From: Pseudomonas sp. ANT_J12
Lineage (GTDB): Bacteria; Pseudomonadota; Gammaproteobacteria; Pseudomonadales; Pseudomonadaceae
Direction of reading: 5' to 3'
Assembly: GCF_008370045.1 (NCBI RefSeq)
Contig: NZ_VOBN01000005.1
Coordinates: 344,673 to 408,672 of the forward strand
Length of the DNA: 64,000 nt
The notes below the pieces were generated by a model. It saw nothing but the letters and a program-made list of their open reading frames with translations, was not told the DNA's origin and ran no database searches. Within the stretch, counting starts at the first letter, position 1; every line of letters starts with the position of its first letter. The position numbers and the translations under genes are program-made. Positions 8,159 through 15,520 of the stretch are shown piece after piece.

Positions 8159-8892
8159 TGCCGGGTTGGAGACTGGAACCTGCTTACAGCGATCTGGCGG
8201 AAGATTTTGGCAGTCTTGAGGCGGTCTTCGCGCTTCAGGGCGAGCGCCTGACGCGCGACCCGTTGTCCGAGGTGATTCGAGTCGAGCGCAACGGCGTCAA
8301 TTATTACGTCAAGCGCTACGTCGGCGCTGGCAAAGGCCTGCGTCGTTACCTGGGCAAGCCACGAGTGAAAGCCGAATGGCAGAATCTCAAGCGCTTCGCC
8401 AAGTGGGGCATCCCCACCGCCGAAGTGGTGGCCTGGGGCCTGGAACGTCGTGGTGCGGCGTACGACCGTGGGGCGATGATCACCCGCGAGTTGCCGCACA
8501 CCGAAGACTTGTCGGCCCTGGCTGACCGGCATGACCCGAAACTGGCGGATCGCGCCTGGGTCGACGGTGTCAGTCGGCAGTTGGCGGGTTACACCCGGAC
8601 CATGCACGACAATCGCTTCACTCATAACGATTTGAAGTGGCGCAACCTGCTGATCGATGACGAAGCCAAACTGTTCCTGATCGATTGCCCCAACGGCGAT
8701 TTCTGGCGCGGCTTCTGGCTCAAATACCGCATCACCAAGGACCTGGCCTGTCTCGACAAGGTGGCCAAGTATCACCTGTCCGCTACCCAGCGCCTGCGCT
8801 TTTACCTGCAATATCGCGGACGGACCCGGCTCAACGCGGCCGACAAAAAACGCATCCGGCACGTGGTGAGATTCTTCGAGGGACGCGAATGA
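8158..8892 (+). CDS. LPS core kinase family protein (second kinase gene)
   Basis: A 244-residue member of the lipopolysaccharide-kinase/InaA-like superfamily. The ATP lysine lies in YYVKRY (Lys52), the catalytic loop is HNDLKWRNLL (Asp158, Asn163), and the metal-binding Asp176 is in LIDCPNGD. The catalytic set therefore looks complete, so an active heptose or core-sugar kinase is likely. It matches the position of PA5008 in PAO1 (from memory, one of the genes named wapP/wapQ). One-base overlap with waaP and a 4-base ATGA overlap with the next gene indicate one operon. The exact phosphorylation site is unknown. Confidence 0.85.
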   Translation: MPGWRLEPAYSDLAEDFGSLEAVFALQGERLTRDPLSEVIRVERNGVNYYVKRYVGAGKGLRRYLGKPRVKAEWQNLKRFAKWGIPTAEVVAWGLERRGAAYDRGAMITRELPHTEDLSALADRHDPKLADRAWVDGVSRQLAGYTRTMHDNRFTHNDLKWRNLLIDDEAKLFLIDCPNGDFWRGFWLKYRITKDLACLDKVAKYHLSATQRLRFYLQYRGRTRLNAADKKRIRHVVRFFEGRE

Positions 8893-9641
8893 CTGATTTT
8901 CTGGCCGCTGAAGACCAGGTGCTGCTTGAGCGCCATGGTCTCAGCACCTTCGACGCCCTCTGGGCCAAGCAGCTCGACGCGGTGGATGAACCCAACACCG
9001 CGGGTGGCGGCTGGAGCAGTGTGTTTCGGCTGGACCTGGAAGGTCAGGGCTTTTACCTCAAGCGCCAGAGCAACTACCTGACGCGGACCTTGCATGCACC
9101 GTTCGGCGAACCGAGTTTTGCTCGCGAGTTTCGTAACATCACCCGCTATCAAAAGATGGGCATCCCGGCGCTGCAAGCGGCGTTCTTCGGTGAGCGCAAG
9201 GTCGACGGCGAAGTCCGGGCGATTCTGCTGACCCGTGCCCTGGATGGCTGGGATGACCTGGATTCGCTGTTGCAGCGCTGGTCGGACCTGAGCCCGGCGC
9301 AGCACTCGGCGATTCTGCACGCCTGTGGGCAACTGGCGCGGCGCCTGCATGGCGTGCGACAGGTCCACGGTTGCTTCTACCCCAAACACATTTTCCTGCG
9401 GGCCACCGGCGACGGTTACCAGGCGCAATTGATCGACCTGGAAAAGACCCGGCCCTTGCTGTTCGGTCAGCGTGACCGGATCAAGGATCTGGAACCGTTG
9501 CTGCGTCGGGCGCCGGAATGGACCGAAAGCCAGCTGCGCGAGATGTTGGCCGGCTATGTGGATCAGTCGCCAGCCAGTTCGCTGGTAGACACCTGGGTTT
9601 CACGACTCACCGCGCGGCGCAGTCACAAGGAGACGCGTTGA
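8889..9641 (+). CDS. Kinase-fold LPS core protein lacking the catalytic Asp (third kinase gene)
   Basis: A 250-residue protein of the same kinase superfamily. An ATP-lysine-like FYLKRQ and the metal-binding LIDLEK (Asp183) are visible. The segment aligning with the WaaP catalytic loop HRDCYICH reads HGCFYPKH, so the catalytic Asp is replaced by Cys162. This suggests altered catalysis or a pseudokinase partner of its neighbours. The ATG at 8889 overlaps the previous stop (ATGA) and is the only start that fits the family N-terminus. It corresponds in position to PA5007 of PAO1. Function remains inferred from family and operon. Confidence 0.8.
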   Translation: MTDFLAAEDQVLLERHGLSTFDALWAKQLDAVDEPNTAGGGWSSVFRLDLEGQGFYLKRQSNYLTRTLHAPFGEPSFAREFRNITRYQKMGIPALQAAFFGERKVDGEVRAILLTRALDGWDDLDSLLQRWSDLSPAQHSAILHACGQLARRLHGVRQVHGCFYPKHIFLRATGDGYQAQLIDLEKTRPLLFGQRDRIKDLEPLLRRAPEWTESQLREMLAGYVDQSPASSLVDTWVSRLTARRSHKETR

Positions 9642-11092
9642 TGCGTTTGTCCGACCTGAAAAACGCCGGCCGCAGCCCGAGCCTGCCGTTGAACATTCCA
9701 TTGGCCGATGCCGCCGGGCCTGCCGAGTTGCAACTGTTGAGTCTGTTGCGGGTGTTGCCGGGGCAGCGTTATGTGGGCGCGGGCGTCTGGCGCGGTCGGC
9801 CGGTGCTGGCCAAATTGCTGGTCGGCAGCAAAGCGGCGCGGCATTTCCAGCGTGAGCGCGATGGCGTGCGTTTGCTCGCCGATCAGGGCCTGACCACGCC
9901 GCAGTTGTTGGCGGATGGGCTGAAGGACGGCGAGGGCGGCTGGCTGCTGTTCGAGTTCATCGAAGGCGCCGAGAGCCTGGGGGACACCTGGAAAAAAGTT
10001 GAACACCAGCCAGTGCTGGCAGACATGCAAGGTGCCGTGCTGGCCGAGGCGTTGGGCGCCATTGGCCAAATGCATCGCAAGGGCCTGTGGCAGGAAGACT
10101 TGCATCTGGACAACCTGCTGCGTCAGCGCGGTCGGTTGTACCTGATCGATGGCGGCGGCGTCTGCGCCGAAACCCCTGGCCAGCCGCTGTCGCGACAGAA
10201 AGTCCTGGAAAACCTCGGGGTGTTTTTCGCCCAGTTGCCCAAGTCGCTGGAACCGTTCACCGAAGAACTGCTGGTGTATTACCTGTTGAGCAACGGCGAG
10301 CACGCGTTGCCGATGGAAGCCTTGCAGAAGCAGATCGACAAGGTTCGTCGCTGGCGTTTGAAAGACTTCCTGATCAAGTGCGGCCGCGAATGCACGCTGT
10401 TCAGCGTCCAGCGCGGGGCCTTCGGCTTGCGGGCGATTCGTCGCGAGGAAGAAGCCGCGATGGTGCCTGTGCTGGAGCAGGCCGATGCCTTGCTCGATCG
10501 GGGCCACTTGTACAAGACCGGCGGCGCGGCGAGCGTCGGCAAGGTTGAGGCGGGCGGGCGCACGCTGGTGATCAAGCGCTACAACATCAAGGGCTTTGCC
10601 CATTGGCTCAAACGCTTCTGGCGCCCGAGCCGCGCCTGGCATTCCTGGCGTGAAGGCAATCGACTGGCATTCCTGGGTATCGCGACACCGAAGCCGTTGG
10701 CGGTGTTGGAGAAGCGTTTTCTCTGGCTGCGCAGCCGGGCTTATCTGGTGACCGAGTACCTATCGGGGCCGGACATCATCGAGCGCTTTGCGCCGTATGT
10801 TGAGAGTGGTGCTGCGCCGGAAAATGAACTGCTGGCGCTGGATCATCTGTTCGCGGAACTGATTCGCGAGCGGATCAGCCATGGCGATTTCAAGGGTCAC
10901 AATCTGTTCTGGCAGCAGGATCGTTGGGCGCTGATCGATCTGGATTCGATGTGTCAGCACGGCTCGGCGGGCAGCTTCGCCCCGGCGTATGCGCGGGATC
11001 GGGCGCGATTCATGCGCAACTGGCCTGAGAGCAGCGCGCTGTATCAGGTGATTGATCAACGATTGCCGAAGGACATCTCCAGCCCGGTCTGA
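9641..11092 (+). CDS. Tandem (double) LPS-kinase-fold protein
   Basis: A 483-residue protein with two kinase-like domains in a row. Domain 1 (about residues 40-260) has EDLHLDNLL with Asp153 and Asn158, then LIDGGG (Asp170). Domain 2 (about 285-470) has an ATP lysine in LVIKRYNIK, then ISHGDFKGHNLF (Asp416, Asn421) and LIDLDS (Asp433). Both domains keep a catalytic Asp. The ATG forms a TGATG overlap with the preceding gene. It matches the PA5006 position. Single-domain kinases are about half this length, so this looks like an old duplication-fusion. Substrates are unknown; LPS core sugars are the obvious guess. Confidence 0.82.
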   Translation: MRLSDLKNAGRSPSLPLNIPLADAAGPAELQLLSLLRVLPGQRYVGAGVWRGRPVLAKLLVGSKAARHFQRERDGVRLLADQGLTTPQLLADGLKDGEGGWLLFEFIEGAESLGDTWKKVEHQPVLADMQGAVLAEALGAIGQMHRKGLWQEDLHLDNLLRQRGRLYLIDGGGVCAETPGQPLSRQKVLENLGVFFAQLPKSLEPFTEELLVYYLLSNGEHALPMEALQKQIDKVRRWRLKDFLIKCGRECTLFSVQRGAFGLRAIRREEEAAMVPVLEQADALLDRGHLYKTGGAASVGKVEAGGRTLVIKRYNIKGFAHWLKRFWRPSRAWHSWREGNRLAFLGIATPKPLAVLEKRFLWLRSRAYLVTEYLSGPDIIERFAPYVESGAAPENELLALDHLFAELIRERISHGDFKGHNLFWQQDRWALIDLDSMCQHGSAGSFAPAYARDRARFMRNWPESSALYQVIDQRLPKDISSPV

Positions 11093-11216
11093 ATCCCGAT
11101 CCGTCATCGGAGGACAAGTTCTTAAGAACTGTCCTACATGATCCACAGACCCCATGAACTGTGCCCTGAACAACCCCGATGCTAGTTTGCCTGACGATTT
11201 CGACAGGCAGATTTTG

Positions 11217-11549
11217 ATGAAGAAAATGGCGGTTGTACTGGGCGCATGTTCACTGACCTTATCCGGCTGCGGCACCGCGCTGACGGTGCTGCAAGACGAC
11301 GCCGACGCCGCTCGCGGCCTCAGGAAACAAAAGACCTATTGCCAATCCATCCCCCGCGTCTACAGCGGCCTGGCCTATGACTTCTGCGTACTGAACGCAC
11401 CGCCCGACCCCACCGGGGTTCTGGTGCCGCTGGTGTTGCTGGATTTGGGCCTGTCGGGGGCTCTGGATACGGTGGTCTTGCCGTACACGATCTATCGGCA
11501 GGGCACCGACGGCAATATCGCGATTTATTGGCGGGCGGGGCGTGGGTAA
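11217..11549 (+). CDS. Small YceK/YidQ-like lipoprotein
   Basis: A 110-residue exported lipoprotein. The N-terminus is MKKMAVVLGACSLTLSGCG: a signal peptide ending in an LSGC lipobox, with Cys18 as the lipidated residue. The body (YSGLAYDFCVLNAPP... VLLDLGLSGALDTVVLPYTIYRQ) resembles the YceK/YidQ (DUF1375) family, whose members have no firm function. The ATG at 11217 gives the intact signal peptide; an in-frame start upstream would bury it. It lies 124 bp after the kinase operon and just before the DUF3800 gene. Its membership of the LPS operon is uncertain. Confidence 0.8.
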   Translation: MKKMAVVLGACSLTLSGCGTALTVLQDDADAARGLRKQKTYCQSIPRVYSGLAYDFCVLNAPPDPTGVLVPLVLLDLGLSGALDTVVLPYTIYRQGTDGNIAIYWRAGRG

Positions 11550-11554
11550 CTCAC

Positions 11555-12421
11555 TTGCCTCAACAACTCTTTCTTTTTGAAAACCAAAGCGATAGCGATA
11601 GCGAAGCCAATGCTGATAGGAAGAGGCTGTTGCCTTCGGCTGGGAAGTACAGCGACTTCATCGTTTATGTCGACGAGAGCGGCGACCATGGAATGCAAAA
11701 GCTAGACCCAAACTATCCAATGTTTGTGTTGGCATTCTGTGTTTTTCATAAAAGGCATTATTGCGAAAAGGTCATTCCTTCCCTTCAGAAATTTAAATTC
11801 AATCACATGGGGCACGATCTGATCGGTCTGCATGAATTGGAAATTCGGAGGGAAAAGGGCGAATTTTCCGGACTCTTCCTGTCCAGGCAACACAAACATG
11901 CCTTTCTCGATGAGCTGACGGACATTATTGAGGCCAGCAATTTCGTCCTGATCAGTTGCGTGATCGACAAGGCCGTCCTCCGCGAAAAAGAGGGATCTGT
12001 TCACAATCCTTATCACGTCGCACTCGGCTTCTGCTTGGAAACGCTTTATGAGTTTTTGCAGGAAAAGAACCAGCAGAGCGCATTGACTCATGTGATTTTC
12101 GAGCGACGGGGGAAGAGAGAGGATAACGAGCTTGACTTGGAGTTTCGCCGCATGCGCGATGGCGCGAACCGATTGGGCTTTAAGCTGCCGTTCGAAATCG
12201 TCTTTGCAACCAAACAAGTGAATTCCACGGGGCTACAGCTGGCGGACCTCGTTGCAAGACCCATTGGTATGAGCGTTTTGCGGTCGGGGCAGGAAAATCG
12301 TGCCTTTGACGTGCTCAAACGTAAGTTTTATTGCAGTGGTGGCCGTAATCATGTGGGAGAGGGTTTCGAAAATTGGGGTTTAAAGATTTTCCCGCGCTCA
12401 GAAAGCGAAAAGCCCCGATGA
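11555..12421 (+). CDS. DUF3800 domain protein
   Basis: About 288 residues. The DUF3800 hallmarks are the N-terminal VYVDESGDHG (residues 38-46 with this start) and C-terminal LQLADLVARPIG (Asp232), with acidic residues that could form an RNase H-like nuclease site. The family has no established function but recurs near mobile and defence genes and near candidate structured RNAs. No ATG lies upstream of the DESG motif, so a non-ATG start is required. TTG 11555, eight bases after a GTGGG, is my choice; TTG 11528 is the alternative. The gene is plainly more A+T-rich than its neighbours, and PAO1 has no such gene here, which suggests acquisition. A convergent small RNA unit overlaps its stop codon. 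Confidence 0.8.
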   Translation: MPQQLFLFENQSDSDSEANADRKRLLPSAGKYSDFIVYVDESGDHGMQKLDPNYPMFVLAFCVFHKRHYCEKVIPSLQKFKFNHMGHDLIGLHELEIRREKGEFSGLFLSRQHKHAFLDELTDIIEASNFVLISCVIDKAVLREKEGSVHNPYHVALGFCLETLYEFLQEKNQQSALTHVIFERRGKREDNELDLEFRRMRDGANRLGFKLPFEIVFATKQVNSTGLQLADLVARPIGMSVLRSGQENRAFDVLKRKFYCSGGRNHVGEGFENWGLKIFPRSESEKPR

Positions 12422-12435
12422 AACTCACCGAGGCT
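12407..12435 (-). terminator. Intrinsic terminator of the candidate small RNA
   Basis: An uninterrupted 11-bp stem, AGCCUCGGUGA pairing with UCAUCGGGGCU around a GUU loop, runs into UUUUCGCUUU on the minus strand. It lies across the last codons and stop (12419-12421) of the DUF3800 gene. Confidence 0.75.
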
Positions 12436-12466
12436 AGAACGCCGACCAGGTTCTCCCAGTCCACTT
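12407..12466 (-). ncRNA. Candidate small RNA converging on the DUF3800 gene
   Basis: A complete minus-strand transcription unit. Starting about 12466, the predicted RNA forms hairpin 1 (7 bp with an AGAA loop, 12461-12444), an 8-nt linker (GGCGUUCU), then an 11-bp terminator hairpin (12435-12411) with a GUU loop and a U-run. Each stem contains two G-U pairs, which would be A-C mismatches on the other strand, so the structure fits minus-strand RNA only. The terminator overlaps the DUF3800 stop codon. An alternative AGAAC/GUUCU pairing could compete with hairpin 1. No matching RNA family was tested. Confidence 0.6.
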
Positions 12467-12473
12467 GCGCAGG

Positions 12474-12502
12474 AGTCTATGTCGTGGTCGCGTGTCTGTC
12501 AA
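12474..12502 (-). promoter_or_regulatory. Sigma-70 promoter for the candidate small RNA
   Basis: On the minus strand TTGACA (12502-12497) is separated by exactly 17 bases from TAGACT (12479-12474). The -35 is perfect and the -10 matches 4 of 6. Transcription would start near 12466. Confidence 0.65.
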
Positions 12503-12511
12503 CGCGCGACC
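12486..12511. promoter_or_regulatory. Inverted repeat across the small RNA -35 region
   Basis: GGTCGCG (12486-12492) and CGCGACC (12505-12511) form a perfect 7-bp inverted repeat with a 12-base centre that contains the TTGACA -35 box. This is the layout of a repressor operator. No regulator is known. Confidence 0.4.
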
Positions 12512-12550
12512 CCGCCGCTTCCCGCTAGAGGTTTGCCAGCGCTTTTACGC

Positions 12551-12556
12551 TATAAT
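12551..12556 (+). promoter_or_regulatory. Consensus -10 box upstream of the carbamoyltransferase gene
   Basis: TATAAT stands in an A+T-rich CGC-flanked context 93 bp upstream of the next start codon. No good -35 lies at 16-18 bp, so the promoter may depend on an activator. The leader contains two short hairpins, CTCGC/GCGAG (12575-12589) and AGGCG/CGCCT (12606-12620). This promoter would restart transcription after the accessory island. Confidence 0.55.
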
Positions 12557-12648
12557 CCCGCCCTTTAGCTGTCTCTCGCCCCTTGCGAGGGCACATTAAT
12601 TTTTGAGGCGCTTGTCGCCTGAATGCAGACTAAAGAGGCTAGACCCCT

Positions 12649-14406
12649 GTGGCATTGACGATTCTTGGCCTGTCCGGCGCCCTTAGCCATGATCCTTCCG
12701 CAGCCTTGTACATCGACGGCAAGCTGGTCGCGGCGGCTGAGGAAGAGCGCTTCGTACGCGATAAACATGCAAAGAACCGCATGCCCTACGAATCGGCGAA
12801 GTTCTGCCTCGAACAGGCAGGCATCAAGCCGTCCGACGTTGACGTGGTCGCGATCCCGTTCGCCCCGATCAGCCTGTTCGGCAAGGCGCGCTGGCACTAC
12901 GCCAAGCGTTACTGGTACGCCCCGGACCGCGCCCTCGACGCGATCCTGATGGGCAACCGTCGCTACAAGCGCTATCGCAACAAGATCGTGTTCTGCCTTG
13001 AGCAACTGGGCTTCGACCCGAAGAAAATCAAGATCGAGCCGGTCGAGCACCACCTGGCCCACGCCTCCAGCGCTTACCACTGCTCCGGTTTCAAAGAGAA
13101 AACCGCGATCCTGGGGATCGACGGCAAGGGTGAGTACGCCACGACCTTCTTCGGTTATGGCGAAAACGGCAAGATCCACAAGATCAAGGAATTCTTCGAT
13201 CCGGACTCCCTCGGCGGCCTGTATGGCGCGATCACCGAGTTCCTCGGTTTCGAGATGCTCGACGGCGAGTTCAAGGTCATGGGCATGGCGCCGTACGGCG
13301 ACGCCAGCAAATACGATTTCTCGCGCCTGGCGTCGTTTGAAAACGGCGAACTGGTGATCAACACCGACTACGCCAACGTCATCGGCCTGCGTCGATATAA
13401 AGAGAAGGGCAAAGGCTTCTACTTCTCGCCGAAGCTGATCGAGTGGCTGGGTCCAAAGCGCGAAGGCGACATCGCCGACGAGCCGTACATCCACTACGCC
13501 GCCAGCATGCAAGCGCTGTTCGAAAAGATCTCGCTGCAGATGATCGACCACTACCTGGGCGACGTGCTCAAGGAAACCGGCAAGCTGGCCTTCGCTGGTG
13601 GCTGTGCGTTGAACGTCAAGCTGAACCAGAAAATCATCGCCCGCGACGACGTCAAGGAACTGTTCGTGCAGCCTGCGTCGGGTGATGCCGGTACGGCGGT
13701 GGGTGCAGCGGCCTATGTGTCCCACGCCCGTGGCGTACCGGTCGAGAAGATGGAACACGTCTACCTCGGCCCGTCCTACAGCAACGAAGACGTGATCGCC
13801 GCGTGCGCCCGTCACCCGAGCAAGCCGGCCTGGCGCAAGATCGAGAACATGCCGGAAAACATCGCCAAGATCATGGTCGACGGCAACCCGGTGGCCTGGT
13901 TCCAGGGGCGCATGGAGTTCGGTCCGCGTGCCTTGGGCGGTCGTTCGATCATTGGTTGCCCGAGTGCCACCGGCGTGGCTGACCGTATCAACCACCAGAT
14001 CAAGTTCCGCGAGCGCTGGAGGCCTTTCTGCCCGTCGATGCTCGACACCGTGGCCCCGCAGATGATCAAGGTCGATCACCCGGCGCCGTTCATGACCTTC
14101 ACCTTTGAAGTGGCGGAGGAGTGGAAGACCCGCGTGCCGGAAGTCGTCCACGAAGACGGCACGTCCCGGGCCCAGGTGCTCAAGCGCGAATACAACCCGC
14201 GCTACTACGACATGATGAAAGCGCTGGAAGTGCTGACCGGCAACGGCGTGTCGCTGAACACCTCGCTCAACCGTCGTGGCGAGGCAATGATCTGCTCGCC
14301 GACCGACGCCCTGAACATGTTCTTCGGCTCCGACCTGCAATACCTGATCATGGAAGACATTCTGGTGGTCAAAGAAGGCGCGGACGCTTATGACACGCTC
14401 GGCTGA
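12649..14406 (+). CDS. wapO: Carbamoyltransferase for LPS core modification
   Basis: A 585-residue NodU/CmcH-type carbamoyltransferase using carbamoyl phosphate and ATP. The N-terminus is (M)ALTILGLSGALSHDPSAAL, and the HHLAHASSAYH motif is the family's metal/carbamoyl-adenylate site. The C-terminal domain has WFQGRMEFGPRALGGRSI. By position it equals PA5005, which in P. aeruginosa adds the O-carbamoyl group to heptose II. I use wapO from memory. The start is GTG with GAGG upstream, the only start fitting the family N-terminus. It overlaps the next glycosyltransferase gene by 17 bases, so it belongs to the core operon. Confidence 0.88.
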   Translation: MALTILGLSGALSHDPSAALYIDGKLVAAAEEERFVRDKHAKNRMPYESAKFCLEQAGIKPSDVDVVAIPFAPISLFGKARWHYAKRYWYAPDRALDAILMGNRRYKRYRNKIVFCLEQLGFDPKKIKIEPVEHHLAHASSAYHCSGFKEKTAILGIDGKGEYATTFFGYGENGKIHKIKEFFDPDSLGGLYGAITEFLGFEMLDGEFKVMGMAPYGDASKYDFSRLASFENGELVINTDYANVIGLRRYKEKGKGFYFSPKLIEWLGPKREGDIADEPYIHYAASMQALFEKISLQMIDHYLGDVLKETGKLAFAGGCALNVKLNQKIIARDDVKELFVQPASGDAGTAVGAAAYVSHARGVPVEKMEHVYLGPSYSNEDVIAACARHPSKPAWRKIENMPENIAKIMVDGNPVAWFQGRMEFGPRALGGRSIIGCPSATGVADRINHQIKFRERWRPFCPSMLDTVAPQMIKVDHPAPFMTFTFEVAEEWKTRVPEVVHEDGTSRAQVLKREYNPRYYDMMKALEVLTGNGVSLNTSLNRRGEAMICSPTDALNMFFGSDLQYLIMEDILVVKEGADAYDTLG

Positions 14407-15520
14407 ACGCCATGTGCTGCAGTTCTGCCACGGCTATGACGGGCCGTTCCTGGACTGCGCCCGGCAATACGCCAGCCTGTTCGCGGGGACTGGCTATCGG
14501 GTGACCACGGTCTTCTTGACCGGGGCCGCCGATAGCGAAGTCGCCGCGGGCTGCGCTTCCGACGAAGTGCTGTTCATGGAATACAGCTCCAAGGCCATTC
14601 GCGGCCTGAAGCTGGGCGCCATCGGCGATCTGCGCAAGATCGCCGCCTCGCGCAACTTCAGTTTCTGCATCGCCCATCGCTTCAAGCCGATCTACATCGC
14701 CTTGCTCGGCACCTCGTTGCCGGTGATTGGCGTGCACCACGCGTTTGGCGATTACAAACGCGGTACGCGCAAACTGTTCGCGCACATCTTCCGCAAGCGC
14801 TTGAGCCTGCTCGGCGTGTCCGATGCGGTGCGCGACGACATGCGCCAGTGCCTGCCGAAATGGCCGGCGGCGCGGATTCAGACGCTGTACAACCGTATCG
14901 ACGTGCAGGCGTTGCAGGTCACTCAGGTGTCGACTCGCGAGGCCCGGGAAACCCTCGGTCTGGCGGCGGACGCCTGGGTGGTCGGCAACGTCGGGCGGCT
15001 GCACCCGGACAAGGATCAGGCCACGCTGCTCCACGGTTTTGCCGCAGCGTTGCCGGGTTTGCCGGGCAATAGCCAACTGGTGATTCTCGGTTCCGGTCGC
15101 CTGGAACAGAACCTCAAGGACCTGGCCCGTGAACTCGGGATCGGCGATCGCGTGCTGTTCCTCGGCCAGGTGCCTGACGCCCGACGTTACTTCCGCGCTT
15201 TTGATGTATTTGCCCTGAGTTCCGATCACGAACCGTTCGGCATGGTGCTGCTCGAAGCCATGGCCGCCGGTGTACCGTTGCTCGCCACGGCCTGTGGCGG
15301 GGCGAAGGAAGTGGTCGAAGGCGTGGGCATTCTGTTCCCGCTGGGCGATGCCGAGCACCTGGCGCAAGGGTTGCAACATTTGGCCGCGATGAACGAGCAG
15401 CAACGTCGCCAGTGTGCCGAGCTGATGCTCGACCGCTTGCGTGAGCGCTTCTCCGACCGCGCGGTACGCGAGGCTTTCTGGCATTTGCCGCACGTTACCG
15501 AACTGGCACAGAGGGGCTGA
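14390..15520 (+). CDS. wapH: LPS core glycosyltransferase, family 4 (WapH-like)
   Basis: A 376-residue retaining GT4 glycosyltransferase. The N-terminus VLQFCHGYDGPFLDCARQYASL is typical for this LPS-core branch. The donor-binding signature SSDHEPFGMVLLEAMAAGVPLLA includes the E-x7-E pattern. It lies where PAO1 has wapH (PA5004), a glucosyltransferase of the outer core. It overlaps the carbamoyltransferase gene and shares one base with the mig-14 start. Sugar specificity is taken from synteny, not from the sequence. Confidence 0.85.
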   Translation: MTRSAERHVLQFCHGYDGPFLDCARQYASLFAGTGYRVTTVFLTGAADSEVAAGCASDEVLFMEYSSKAIRGLKLGAIGDLRKIAASRNFSFCIAHRFKPIYIALLGTSLPVIGVHHAFGDYKRGTRKLFAHIFRKRLSLLGVSDAVRDDMRQCLPKWPAARIQTLYNRIDVQALQVTQVSTREARETLGLAADAWVVGNVGRLHPDKDQATLLHGFAAALPGLPGNSQLVILGSGRLEQNLKDLARELGIGDRVLFLGQVPDARRYFRAFDVFALSSDHEPFGMVLLEAMAAGVPLLATACGGAKEVVEGVGILFPLGDAEHLAQGLQHLAAMNEQQRRQCAELMLDRLRERFSDRAVREAFWHLPHVTELAQRG

